From positions 124,001 through 188,000 of the forward strand of contig JAEHOE010000113.1 in assembly GCA_016858145.1 (NCBI GenBank): a stretch of DNA of 64,000 bases, written 5' to 3'. A program made the translations under genes and the position numbers. The stretch's first letter is position 1; every line of letters begins with the position of its first letter. Below are positions 33,851 to 46,900 of this stretch, piece by piece. This DNA is from Edaphochlamys debaryana. Lineage: Eukaryota > Chlorophyta > Chlorophyceae > Chlamydomonadales. Under the pieces are notes generated by a model that was not told where the DNA came from, searched no databases, and worked only from the letters and a program-made list of their open reading frames with translations.

Positions 33851-36800
33851 CTACCGGTACCGAGCACCATTCCCGTAGGGCGGCGCCCCGTTCCCGTACT
33901 GAGGCGGTGCCCCATTCCCGTACAAGGCCGCATTGGCCGACGCGTATGGTGACGGCGCCGCGCCGTTGCCGTACAGCGCCGCCCCCATCGGCGGCGCCTG
34001 TGTCGCTGCTTGACCCGCCACCGGCGCCTGCCCCAGGGCCGCCGCCCGCATGGCGTAGTACGACTGAGCGATCTGGGTCGGATCGGGCCGGGCCGGGCTC
34101 GGGAAAGCGCCGGAGGCCTGGGCCGGCCCCGGGGGACCCGCGTAGAGCGGCGAGGCGCCGCTTGACACGGGCAGCTGCGGCGGCGCGGGCGTCCGCGGCG
34201 ACGGCTGCATCGCCGCCGGCGCAGGTGGCGGCGGCGCATAGACGTAGGGTGCCGGCGCGGGCGGCGGCGGGTTGGCGGGTGCCGAGTAGCCCGCGCCTCC
34301 GTACGCCGCGCCGCCCCTGCCGCTGGGCCCGCCCGGGCCCCTGCCCGCGGGCACGGGTTCGGCCGGGACCGCGTACCGCGCGCCGCGGCCCTTGACGGCG
34401 GCGCCGCCGGCGGCGTAACGCTCGGCGGCGGCGGCGCGGCGGCGGCGCACCACCACCACCACGAGGCCGATGAGCAGCCCCACCAGGGCCGTGGCTCCCG
34501 CGGCGATGGCGATGATGATGACCAGCTTGCTGCCGCCGCCCGAGGAGGCGGGGGCGGGGGCGGCGTCGAGCAGGGGCGGGGGCGGGGGCGAGGTGGTGGC
34601 CTTGGTGATGATCATCTGCGGGGCGTGGGGCAGGAGGTGGTGGGGGGAAAGGGGGGCAGCGGTGAGTTGCGGCAGCGGGCGGCGAGTGGGTGATGTGTAC
34701 ACTGTAGGTTAGGGACACGAGCCAACTCCGCACACTGGTACAGGCAGGCCGCAGCCCGAAAGCGCAAGCCGCGCCCCTCCCCGTCATGGCGCATGTCACC
34801 CCCAACCCTGTACACACCTGCACGGTCACGCTGCCGTTCTGCGCCGTGAAATTGGCCGCCGCCAGCGCCGCCAGCAGCGCCGCCGCCTGCGTGGCGTCGC
34901 GCAGGCGGCCGCTGAGCAGCGTGGCGGCGCGGCCGCTGCCGGGGCGCAGCAGGGCCGTCACGGAGGAGGCGGGGGCCGCGGGGGGCGCGGGCGGGGCGGG
35001 GGAGGGGGGGCGCGGGCGGGGCGAGGGCGGCGGGCGCGGGGGCGGGGACGGGGCCGGCGAGGGCGGGGCCGGGGGCGGAGAAGGGGAGGGTGAGGCCGCC
35101 TGGAGCAGGTCCCGGCGGCGGGCGGGCGGCGGCGAGCCGGCGGAAGGTTGGGGCGGGGGCGGCGAGGGCGGCAGCGGTGTGGTGTCGTAGGCCTGGCCTG
35201 CCTGTGTGGCGGTGGATATGCCGCCCGAGTCCCCCCCGGTGGTGAGGGGGCTGCTGGCGTTGGCGCGGGTGACCAGCGACACGTCCACCAGGCCGGGGTC
35301 CAGCTCTGCCCAGGCGGCCAGCACGGCCGCCAGCTGCCCCCGGCGCGCCACCACGTCGGTCACCGGGTTGAACAGCAGCAGGCTCACCTGCGGCACAGGG
35401 GGATGGGAGGATGGGTGGGTTGGAAGGGGCAAACAAGTCGTTGGCGCCAGGAACACACCCGACCGTGGTGCCCCTGACCTCAATCCCCCACATGGGACCC
35501 CGACCCCAGCCCCAATCCCTCAATCCCTCGCCCAGCCCCCCGCGCACCCACCTGCACCACGGGCGCCCAGGCGGCCGGCAGCGCCGAGCCGTCCCCAGCA
35601 CCGGCCCCCGTGCTGGCGTTGGCCTGGGCGTTGGACACCGCCAGCCCCGACACCAGGTCCAGGGAGCAGTCGCGGCCAGCGTAGCCCAGGCGGCAGTAGC
35701 AGGCGCCGTCCAGGCAGTCCCCGCCGGTGGGGTTGCAGGCTGTAGCAGGGCAGGACTGCGTGGCGCAGAGGGCGGCGGCGGGCGGGCAGGGCCCGATGCG
35801 GCCGGCGGAGAAGCGGTTCGGCAGCAGCGAGGGCAGGTCCAGGTATGTCCCCGCCGGGCAGTCGTAGGTGCGGCCGAAGAGGCGCACGCCCACGCGCGGG
35901 GCGCTGCCGTTGCCGGTGCAGAGCGTGTCGAAGCAGGCGGCGTCGGCGGCACCGTCACGGCCTGGGCGGGGTGGGGTGGGGGAAGGGGTTGGGTGCGGGT
36001 GGTGAAGAGAGTGGGCAGGAGTCGCTCTTGAGAGAGAGATTGCCAACACTCGAGAAGGGAGCAGTCAAGGTGGGGGGCAACGCCGGAGGCCACGAGAGGT
36101 TCGAGGCTCGTGGGGCCCGGGGAGGGGAGGACAGGGGCCTGTGCTCACCCGAGGCGGGGAAGGTGTAGCGGTTGGGCCCCAGCGCGGCCGAGAACTTGTA
36201 CACGGTGGGCAGGCATCGGGTGCTGGGCCCCCCCGCGCCCCAGCCGAACACGTCCGGGAGGTCCAGGGCGGCATCGGGGCCCGTGCAGGTCTGCTCGGCG
36301 TTCCTGGGGTGGGGTGGGGGGGTTGGATGGGGGGGCGGGAGCGGGGATGGAGGCGTCAGAGGGTGCTCTGTTGGGTTTCCGGGCGTCGCGGAGGATAGCG
36401 GTGAGGGAGGGACTGCGGCCGGGCCATCCGCTGCAGCCGGAGGCCCCCGCCCCGCACACCACACCCCGCTCGCTCCCGCGCCCCGCGGCCCCGCACCTGG
36501 ACAGCAGCAGGCCGCAGCCCGACGTGAAGTTGAGCGAGCGGCACACGCCCGTGGCCTTGTAGTCGGAGGAGCAGCGGAACGAGGGCATGCCGCCTTCGCA
36601 ATGGGGTAAGGGGTGGGGGGAGCAGGTGAGAACAGGCTTCATCAAGGAGGCTGCTGGGTTCAGCACGGACCCCGCAGTCAGCGGCCCAGCCCATCGCCCC
36701 AGGCATCTCTCCATCCCGGACACCCCCCACGCCCCTGCCACGCCTCCACCCCCACCCTGCCCCCCGGCCACCCACCGTTAGCCGCCGTCTCCCTCGCCGC

Positions 36801-39800
36801 CGCCGCTGCGTCGCAGAACAGCCTCTGCCCCGGCACCGCGGCCATGTACTGCCGGCAGGAGCCGCCGGGCAGCAGGCAGCCGGCGCCGCGGCCCCAGGAC
36901 AGCAGGCCGGCGGCGGAGCGGTTGGTCACGTACCTGGGGGGGGGGGAAGCAGCGGATTAGCAGGAGAGGTGCAAATCGAGGGGCGGGTCAGGTGATCGGG
37001 GAGACCGTACCAACCTCCGTCCGGCCGCTCAACCACAACCAGCGGTCACTCCCACGCGGGCCCCTTCCTCCCGCCCCGTCTTCGCCCTCCCAGCCCCCCG
37101 TCCGCACCAGTTTGTGTCGTCCAGGTAGGACAGGGTGAGGTTGGACAGGGTGGGGGGGGAGCCGTCGGCCGCAAAGATGGTGGACGCAACCATCACCTCG
37201 CCCTGGGGGTCGAGGGAAGGGGGGGGGGAAGGGAGATGGTGGGTGAACGGGTAGGCAGACGGGCGGAAGGCATAAGACGAGAGGGCTGCAGCCGACGGCT
37301 CTCCTCCGCCCCAGCTCTTCGCGCAGCCCCATCCACGCACGCATCAAATGGCCGCCCTCCCTTCCCGCCCTCCCCCACACCTGGAAGTGGTTGTACTCCC
37401 AGTGGCTCCCCGCGCTCCCCGCGCTGCCCTCCTCCTCCAGCTGCGCCCCCGCCAGGCCGGGGCAGCCGAAGTGCTGCCGCGCGGCGTCGCGGACGGCCGG
37501 GGTGATGAGGCGGCTGACGGTGGTGCCGTCCACCACCTGGGGGGGGGGGCGTGCAAGATACCGAGGAAGGGGGTTGGAGAGGGGCTCCAAGAAGCAGGTG
37601 CGGGCTAGCGTCAGGCGGTGGGGTCCCCAGTATCCGCTGGTCCAGACAGTCGTGGTCTGACCTGGAGCCCCAACCCGCCGGACTGGCACCCACGTCCCCT
37701 CCCGCGCGCCCCCGCTCACGTCCTGCGCCACCACCTCGGACAGGGGCCGGGGCGTGCCGTCGGCGCGGCGGGTGAGGTTGAACATGGACTCAGTGAAGCC
37801 CTGGGGGCAGGGGGGGAGGCGGGGGGGGGGGGGGGGTTGCAGGTGAGAAGGGCGATGTGGGTCGGGCTCAGCCAAGCGCACGCGTAAGCCTCAGCACTCC
37901 CAGACAGTCCCCAGCCAATGCACGGGGCGCGCCACGGGGCCCCCTTTTCTGTCACTCTCCACGTCAGCGCCCCAACCCAGAAGCCCCCCACACCCCACCC
38001 GTTCCAAAAGACGCCCGAATCACCACGGCACCACCGCACCAAGCCCTTCCTCCTCCCCCCCAGCCCCCCACCAGCGCGTGAATCATCTCGTGCGCCAGCA
38101 CCGCCACCAGGCTGCCCTCGTCCAGCAGCCCGCCCAGCGCCGCGGGGCACACGTTGGCGCCCCCCAGCAGCGGCCGGTTGTCGCCCAGGTCCAGCAGGCA
38201 GGGCCGCGCCCAGGCGGCGGCCCCCGCGGCGCAGTCCTCGTTCTGCACCGCCGTGATGTACAGGAACATGTCGGCGTCCTCGCCCTGGGGGGGACGGGCC
38301 AAGGGGGTAGCTTCAACAATGGGAACAATGGAACAATGGGAACAGGGGGCAGGAGCGTGAACAGGAACATGTTGGCGTCCTCGCCCTGCGGGTGGGGTGG
38401 GGGGTGGGGTGGGGGGGGGTCGGGAGAAGGGGAAGGAGGGGAAGCAGGGGGTTGGAGGTGGAGAAGAAGGAACGAGGAAGAAGGAACAACAAGGAGTGGG
38501 AACGGGCGTGTAATAGTCGTCGCCGTAACGTGCCGGAAGAAATACCACCACCACTCCTTGCACCTTCTCATGCCTCCCCCCGTCGGATCAGCACGGACTG
38601 CCCACTTTTCAGGGCCCCTCCCCGCGCCTTGCCCTACACACCCCACCCCTCGAACCCCCAACACACACGAGCAGCCCTTTACGTGCTCCCACCTGCGTCC
38701 CCGCGTAGCTGCTGCAGCCGCTGCCGTACCCCGAGGCCCCGTCGCCCGCGCCGCTGGCGGGGCCCGCGGCGCCCGTGGCCAGTGCGGCCAGCTGGGCGGC
38801 GGTGGCGGGGCGGGCGCAGGAGGCGGGGTTGGTCACGTGCTGGGGCAGCACGGTGGCCAGGCCGCACTGCGTCGCGGCGGCCAGGGGGCGCGCTGACACG
38901 AAGTCGGGGTAGTAGGCCAGGCAGCCGGCGGTGCGGGAGAAGCGGAGGCAGTAGGGGTCGGCCAGCAGGCCGCCGCTGGGGGGCCGCTTGACCTGCGGGT
39001 GGGGGAAGAGGAAAGGTGGTTGGGGCGGAGGAGGGTGACGGCCCCGGCCCTCGCCCCCTCCTGAGGAGTACCGATTGCACACATCGCTCCCACCGCTGAC
39101 TCCAAAGAACCCCCTTCCCTCCCCCCCCCAGCCCAGCCCCCTCCCTCCTCCCCCCCCCACCATGATAAACTTCGACAGGATGCGGCGCACCGCCTCCACC
39201 ACCCGCGTCAGCATGGCCTGCTGGGAGCCGCTCAGAGCGTCCAGCCGCTGGTAGGCCACCGCCAGGCGCAGCGGGGCGGGGGCGGCGGGGGGCAGGCCGC
39301 CGCCGCTGGGGGGGGAGGCGGCGGCCAGGCGGCGGCGCCGGGCGTCAGCGCCGGTGGGGGCCGAGGCCCCGGGTATGGATGAAGAGGAGGAGGAACTATC
39401 GTGGGCGTGGGCCTGGTCATGGTGGTGGGAGTGGCTGCAGCCGGGGCCGTGGACGTGCCCCCCCTCCTCCTCCCCCTCCTCCGAATGCTGCTCCGCCGCC
39501 GCTCCGTCCTGGTGGCCGTGGGTGTGCCCATGCGCCCCCTCATCGCCCCACTGACCACCCGCCTCATCCTCGTCCGACCCTTGCCCGTGCACGTGCCCGT
39601 GACCGTCGTGACCATGGTCGTGGTCGTGGGAACGGCCCTCTGACTCATGGTCGTGGTGGTCATGGGAGCAGCCTGGGCCCTCCTCGTCATCCAGGTGCTG
39701 ACCTGCTGCGGCCTCGCCTGTTCCCGCCTCCTCCCCGGACCCCAGCCGCAGCACGGGCCCCCAGGCGCCCGAGTGCGGGTGCGCGGCCTGCATGGCCAGG

Positions 39801-39907
39801 TGCATGTCCACCACGCTCCTTAGCTCCTGGTGCACCACGTGGTGCCCACAGCCAGTAGCGAGGCGTGGCAGGCAGCAGAGCGCTGCTAGCGAGAGCGCCA
39901 GCGCCAT
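33851..39907 (-). CDS. Leishmanolysin-type (M8) metalloprotease, membrane-anchored, histidine-rich propeptide
   Basis: Twelve minus-strand exons: 39907-39161, 38992-38693, 38284-38072, 37800-37720, 37536-37381, 37202-37108, 36933-36776, 36593-36497, 36303-36149, 35961-35552, 35387-34818 and 34615-33851. They join in phase to 1,248 residues. ATG 39907 opens a signal peptide (MALALSLAALCCLPRLATG). Residues about 79-169 are extremely His-rich, followed by a basic cluster (DARRRRLA) that could be a processing site. The zinc site is complete: HEMIHALGF (414-422), third ligand in SHWEYNHF (492), and Met-turn in GEVM (503). Later come Cys-rich sequence, an EGF-like module (CLDGACYCRLGYAGRDC), a Hyp-type SPSPSPPP region, a transmembrane helix (about 1024-1048, KLVIIIAIAAG...) stopped by RRRR, and a 195-residue Pro/Gly/Tyr-rich cytoplasmic tail ending YGNGARYR. 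A role in matrix or surface protein cleavage is inferred from the family. Confidence 0.9.
38363..38391 (-). repeat. Partial duplication of a protease exon start inside the preceding intron
   Basis: The first bases of the true exon (acceptor plus GGCGAGGACGCCGACATGTT, exon start 38284) are repeated about 100 bases upstream, with acceptor CCCGCAG and exon-like start at 38385 (GGCGAGGACGCCAACATGTT). The spacing of 101 is not a multiple of three, so using this acceptor would shift the frame. Confidence 0.85.
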
Positions 39908-40963
39908 CGCTGCGGTGCCATGGCAGCGGGAGGATCGTCGTCGTGGTTGGGCGCCAAGTGGGTCTGCGAGGCGGGGAGGGGGGAGCCAGGGAAGGGAGGA
40001 GGTGGGGACTGGGAGGGAAGGTGGAGAGGCGGTTGCGGGCAGGCCCGGCTCGTAGCGGCGGCGTGGCGCGGCTGGGCGGAAGGTGCGAACGGTTACAGGC
40101 CTCCGAGGCAAGGGCTTGGGGCCGCCTGGCTCCCGCCGGGCCCGAAAGCCGTCGAAAGCGAACACAACACACGCTTTAAGAGAGGGCGATTGGGGCGCCG
40201 CGGGACACGGTTTGTCGCGAGCGGCAAGCGCGAGACGCTGCTGTCGCGCGCTACGGGTGGCGACGGCTGCTGGCAGCTGGTACCTGCCGGGCCCAGAGCT
40301 TGACTTACATCTTTTACAGCTGCTCATGGTCACCGCTGCGACGAAGCGAGTCCTGGCTGCAGCAGCACGCGAGTCCGATGACGCCAGGGGTCGGGCCCCC
40401 GCCGCAGGCAAGCAGGTGGCGTCGGTATGTGGCTCTATGCTTTGATAAGTGCTTCCTCCAGCTGATGGTGTGGTGGGTCCTAGCTCGCAGCCGAAGCACT
40501 TCAGTAGGTAGAGGGTCGCGACGCTCGCTGCAAGCCAAGAATGGCCTTCTATGTCAGTAGTGGATCAGGCTAGATGAATAACAGTTGTATAACCCCACGG
40601 AGTCACGAAATCGTATAGGGTCGCGGTCAAGGAAGCTGGACCGGCTTGCACACACGGCTCGAGCTTTCGTGTAGATTGGTATCTGTGAACGTCTAAGGTG
40701 ACTTCTGTGTACACGTCTGTGCAGGGCTTGCCCGTGTGCGGGCCCGGAATTGCCGAAACCGACTTGAGCCCCATGCGCGCTTGCATCGCAAGCCGTTGCT
40801 CACCGCCCCCGCTCTGTGCCCCTCCAAACACGCTAGTACCGATCACATCACCACACGTAGACCGTCGGAGTACCAGTCGCACCACGAGTAGGAGTTTGAG
40901 ATCCCGCGACAGCTCGAATGCCATAGCTCCTGCACGCGCGTAGCTTAGCTTGCGCTCCCCGCT
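39908..40963. promoter_or_regulatory. Divergent promoter region, protease (-) and ABC transporter (+)
   Basis: About 1.06 kb separates two start codons that face apart, so both promoters and 5' UTRs must lie here. I see no canonical TATA box in a convincing position. The protease-proximal half is purine/GC-rich and the ABC-proximal half has more even composition. Confidence 0.55.
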
Positions 40964-43900
40964 ATGACGGTGGACAGCGGTCCGGGGAAGCGCACGCCTG
41001 CGCCGCACACGGCTCTGCAAGTTGAGGCTAGCTCGGACACGCCCGCTGCAGCGCCCGCCCCGCCCCCCACGAGCGCGGCCCGCAAGATGGGCTCCAACAC
41101 TGTTGCTCGGAGCGGCTCGGAGTCTCTCAGCTCGGTACTGCCGAAGTGGTGGCGCCTGGCCAAGCTGTGGTTCGTGGGTGAGACCTGTGGGGGAGGACGC
41201 TGAGCAAGAGTATCGTCAGGGCCACGGCGCTCCTGGAAAGGGGCCTTGAGCAGCGCACGGGCAGCCCAGGGCGAACGGGAGCCGGGTGCTGCTGGCGACT
41301 CCTGAACCCTGTTACCCTCGCCTTCCGCTGACCCACCCTGCTGTTCTGCAAGCCTACCAGCTCCTCGGCCCCCGCTCCGGTTCCCCTTGCCCCTGGCGCC
41401 ACATCCCCCGCTCCGCCTCCCCTGCTATCCCCCCTCGAACCCCCCCCCCCCCAAAGGCGAGGAGCGCTGGGTGGCACGGGGCTATGCGGTGGCGGTGGTG
41501 GGGCTTGCGCTGGGCACCACCCTGTTCTCGGTGCACGTGAGCAGCGGGGGGGGGGGCGGGTGTGTATTTGTCAGGATGGGGGGGAGGGAATGGGCAGGTC
41601 CTGAAGGCAAGAGGACCTAAACGTAGGGGCGATGGGACGGAAGGCGCACTTCAGCACAGCCGATGCTCTAGCCGGGCGGGGGCGAGCGCGTTCGAGCCTC
41701 GAGGTGAATCCGGAGGGGTGTCGAGAGCAATAGGTGACTGGGTCGGCATGGCCCCTGCATTGTTGTGGGCGCGGTGAGGTGGGTTGCGGTGGGTTGCCAC
41801 GTCTTGATTCCGTTGGGCGTGAGAGGCTCAGGTACGGACGTCTGGTTGTCCCTACGCCACACATCAGCGTTCACCCCCTCACCTCAGTCCCTCACTCCCT
41901 CACTCCTCCCGCCCTCCCCACCCAGATCTCGTACGCCCAGCGGGACTTCAGCACCGCTCTGTCGGGCAAGGACGTGCGTGAGTGGGGGCCTGGCGGGGTG
42001 GTTGGGGCGGGGGGGAGGGGGGCAGGGCTGGGGAAGGGGCTGGGGCTGCCGGCAACACTGTGGCGGTACGGGCCGAGGGGCTTGCCGCGTGGTCCGGGAG
42101 ATGGTGCATGCGGAGGGCGGGGAGGGTTGGTGGGGGAGGCGAGGATGCGCAGGTGCGGTCCAGCTGCCTCTGGCTCAGCAACCACCCCAGGTCTGCATGC
42201 CTCTTCCCAACCCTTGCGCCGCCCCCCGCCTCCCATGCCTGTCTCCCTGACCCTCCCTCCCACACACCCCTTCCACCCCTTTCCCTGGCGTCGGCGCGAT
42301 CCTGTACAGCAAAAAACACCCCTTCCCCCCCACCCCCCTCCCCCCCAGCCGGCTTCTACGCCGCCGTGTGGAAGTTTGCCATCATCATTGTCATCGCAGC
42401 GCCCCTCTTCGCATTCAACAACTGGGTCGAGGTGGGGTTGGGTGCCCACCAGGCAGGGGGGCTCAAGGGTGGGGGTCTGCTTGGGGGGTAGGGCGGTGCC
42501 GGGGCGGCTGCGCGGTGGGTGGGGGGCCAGGGGTCTTGGCGGCCGTCGCTCCGGTCACTCACTCCGCCGACCCACATCGACCCCGGCACGCTCTCTGCTC
42601 AAACCCCGCCCCCCTCTCCCCCCTCTCCCCCCAGGAGAAGCTGGTCCTGGCCTGGCGCGCCTACCTGACCACCCGCCTCACCCGGGCCTACTTTGCCAAC
42701 CGGTGAGTGCACGGGCCCGCGTCGTCGTGTGCTGGGGCAAGGCAGTGGGGGGAAGGGGGGTTGCAGGGGCAGCAGGCGAGGGGCCGGTCGAGAGGAGAGG
42801 TGGGTCCTGCCGGGCAGCAGCCCCCGCCCCCTTCCCGCCAGGGCGCTCACGCTTCCCCGCCCTACGCCACCCAACCACTTCAACCACTTCCCACCGCACC
42901 CACCCCACCCCACCCCTCCCCTCCACCCCCACCCTGCCCCCACCCCTGCAGCGCCTTCTACCACATCCGACAGAGGGCCGACTCCACCGAAGCCCTGGCC
43001 AGCCCCGGCCCCGGCCCCCACACGGGGGGCCCCGGCAGCGGCTCCCCGGGCTCCTCGGCACCGGGGGGCGGCTGCTCCGGCGGCGGCTCGGGGGGGGGCC
43101 CGGCGGGGGCCTCCTCCCTGTCCGCCTGCCTGGCCGGGGGGGGTTCAGGGGGAGGGGGGGGAGGGGGCATCGACAACCCCGACCAGCGCATCTGCGACGA
43201 CGCGGCGGCCTTCGTGCGCTCCTCCGTGTCCCTCAGCCTGACGGTGTGCCGCAAGGTCTTCAACTGCGTGGCCTTCGCGGGTGGGGGTGGGGGAGTGGGG
43301 GAAGGGGAGGGGAAGGGGGCACAGGAGTCTTCCGTTAGAAGATGGAGAGGGACGGACGATGAAGCGGGACAGTATGAGAAGAGGGCAGGGGGGGCTGCCT
43401 CCTGCCCGCCCGGGAGTCGGACGCGATGAGTCCCGCGCCCTCTGCGCCTGCGGAGGCAGGAGGCTGGGAGCTGTTTTCTACCGTGCCTCGGCCCCCCTCC
43501 GCACCCCACCGCACCCCACCCGCGCCCCAACCCCACCACCACCACCCACACCCCGCTCCCCCCAGGCGTGCTGTGGGGCGTGTCCGCCCACCTGGTGGTG
43601 TTCCTGTTCGGCTACGCCACCGCGGGCACCCTGGTCACCACCTGGGTGTTCGGGAGGGTCATGACCACGCTCTGCTACAGGTGCGGGAGGGGGGAGGGAG
43701 GGCGGAGGGGGACGGAAAGCGTCTGGCGAGGGCTGCAAGGGCCAAGGGGTAGCCAGGTGGGGTGGAGGGATTGGGTTGGGGCAGGCGGAGTCACCCATGC
43801 GCCCCTCACCCTCACCCCGTCCCTCCTCTTCCCCGACACAACCTGCGCCCTCCTCCACCAACCCCGCCCCCGCCCCCGTCAAGGATCATCCCCTCCCCCC

Positions 43901-46900
43901 CCCCTCTCCACACCCCCTCCCCCCCCTCCCCCCCCCCAGGCAGCTGGCCCGCGAGGCCGACCTGCGCTTCTCGCTGGTGCGGGTGCGCGAGAACGCAGAG
44001 AGCATCGCATTCTACAGGGGTGAGTCCGCGGGGTGACAGGGGGCGGGGAGGTGGGAGGGGGAGGGGCTGGGGCTAGGGGGCGGAGGCAAGGGCGGGAGGC
44101 AAGGGTGGAGGAGCGGCAACTGGTCAGGGGCGGGGCGGCGACGGTTGAGCAACGAGGCAGGCTGTAAGGCCGCAAGGCCGCACCGGCCTCTTAACCCCTC
44201 AAACCTTGCTCATGGCTCATGGCCCCTGCAGCCCTCCACCACGTATACAAACCATACACAACCCACAACCCATTCCCGTCTTCTTTCCTCCTCCCATGCG
44301 ATGCTGCTCGCTTTGCCACAACTCTTATCGTCTCCCCGCCCCCCCCCAGGCGAGTCTGGCGAGCGGCTGCGCGTGCTGTCCCGCCTGGCCGCCGTGCTGG
44401 GGGTCACCGCCGAGCGCATTCGCTGGGCGGCGCTGTACGACCTGTGGCTCAACGTGTACGGATACGCCACCATCCTGGTGCCCTCGCTGCTCACGGCGCC
44501 GCGGTGGGGGGGAGGGGGCGGGGGGGAGAGGGGCGTGTGTATGCAGGGAGGGGGTTGCAAGGGGGGAGGGTTTGCAGGGGCGGCGGCGGAGGGCGAGGGG
44601 CTTGCGTGGCCGAAAGGGCGCCGATCCTATACCCCAACGCCACCGCCCTCCCTCCTCTCCCCACCTCCCCTCTCCCCACCTCCCATCTCCCCCTCTCTCC
44701 CCCCCAGCTACTTCTCCGGCGCCATTGAGTTCGGCGTCATCAGCCAGGCCTCCTTCGCCTTCTCGCGCATAGACGCGGCGCTGTCCGTCATCATCAACAA
44801 CCTAGGCGCGCTGTCGGGGCTGGCGGTGGGGCACTGGGGGTGGGGGGTGGGGTGGGGTGGGGTGGGGTGGGGTGTAGGGGGGGGGCGAGAAAGGCGGGAC
44901 AGAGGGCGGGGGGCAGAGGGAGGCGTAGTTGGGCAGAGGTAGCTGCACATGCACTACGACGACCCGTTGAGTCCCAACCTCCCCTGAAGCCACCTCCCTC
45001 CTCCCCCTCTCCCCCCCCCAGGCCGAGACCGAGCGCCTGGACTCACTGGTGGCCGCAATGGAGGGGCGCCAGGCGGAGGCGGAGGCGGAGGGGGAGGCGG
45101 ACGGGGGGTGAGACGGGGGGAGAGGGGAGGGGGAAGGGCGGAGCGGGGCTGAGGCCTGGGGGAGTTTGCGGAAAGGGGGAAAGCGGACTTCACCCCGCGC
45201 GCTCGGCGCACGCACGCTCACCCGCCCTGCTCCTAATCTCCCCTGCCCCACCCCCGCCCCCACTCTCCCCAGCGACCCCTCCGCCGCCTCAGCGCTGCTG
45301 CTGCTCTCCCGCGCGGGCGGCACCGACCGCATCCGCCGCCGCCGCGACCCCTCCGTCCGGGGCCTGGGGCTGCAGGGCCTGACCCTGGCCACCCCGGGCG
45401 GGCAGCTGGGCGGGGGCAGGCTGCTGGCCGAGGGGGTCAGCCTCAGCCTGGAGCCGGGTGCGTGTGCGGGCGGATGGGGGGCGGGGGACTGGGGACGGGC
45501 TGGATGTGGCATCCGCACACGTTCCTCGTCTTTGCACGCACGGACAGGCCTCTCGCACTCGTGTGGCTGCCGTTTGACACCCCCCGAAACCCTACTCAAC
45601 CCTCCCACCAACCCATCCTTCCCCACACACGGCCTCCCACCCACCCACACCCACCCACACCCACCCACACCCACACAGGCCAGTCGCTGCTGATCGTGGG
45701 CCCCAGCGGCTGCGGCAAGAGCTCCCTGCTCCGCGCCATCGCTGGGCTGTGGACCGAGGGGGCGGGCACCGTGACGCTGCCGGCGCCGGGGTGGGGGGTG
45801 CAGGCGGAGGAGCAGCAGGCGCAGGGGAGGGACGGACCGGAGCGCGGCGGCTCGGGCGGCGGTTCCAAGGGGGGAGCCTCCATCAGTGGAGGGGGTGGCG
45901 GCGGCGGCTCCAGTGGGGGTGGGGGTGTGTTCTTCCTGCCCCAGAAGGCCTTCATGCCACTGGGGGACCTGCGCACGCAGCTCACCTTCCCCAGCGGGCT
46001 GCAGGGTGCGTGGGGCGGGGGGCGGAGGGGTTGGGTTGGCAGGGGATGGGGTGGGCGGGGGGCGCTGAGCAACAGGGGGGGTCTGGGGTAAGGCCGGGGG
46101 CGAGAGGGGCGCGGGCCTCCAGCCCCGGAGGCCCAGCCTGTGTCCGCAACGAAGGGGAGGGAGCGATGAGAGGCCAGGTCCAGGACGCCCGCCTCCCTCC
46201 TTGGCCCACATGTTTTCTCCCACCCTCCCGCCCTCCCGCCCCCTCGCCCCCCCCCCCCAGCACCACCAGAGGACCCCGACCCCGCCTCCTCCGCCCCCGG
46301 CCCCTCGGACGCCGAGTCCGCCCCGCTCCTGGGCTCTGCCTCCGCCCCCTCCCCCGCCCCCGCCCCCTCCGCCCCCCGGCCCCTGCGCTGCCCCAGCGAC
46401 GGGGCGCTGCTGGGCCTGCTGGAGGACTGCTGCCTGCCCGACCTGGTGTCACGGGTGGGTGCGGGGGGAGGGGGACAGGGGCTGCACGATGGACTGCTGT
46501 GGGAGGTGGGGGCATAGGGAGTTGGGGCGCTGGGGTGTTGGGCACTGGGGTTTTGGGATACTGGGGCTTGAGAGGGCTGGGGCACTGGGCCGGGCGGGCT
46601 GCGGAGAGGAGGAGGTTGAGGAGCGGCGCAGACGGGGGCATGCGAGGTCGGGGTGTTTGATGCGTGGAGGTTTGGGTGAGAGGCTGGGCGGGGTGTCAAG
46701 ACAGGCACGACACCCCTTCTCCACCCCCCACCCCGTTGCCCCTACCCCACCCCCCCACCCCCAACACCCCTCGTCCCCCCCACCCCACCCCAACACCCCT
46801 CCCCCCCCCCCCAGGTCGGGGGCCTGGACGTGGAGCTGGACTGGGGCAGTGTGCTGTCCGTGGGCGAGCAGCAGCGGGTGGCGGTGCTGAGGCTGCTGGC

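Noticed and set aside
46741..46814. Long poly-C/poly-G stretches as assembly gaps
   Set aside because: They sit consistently just before acceptors or after donors in correctly phased introns, so they look like genuine intron features, though their exact lengths may be unreliable.
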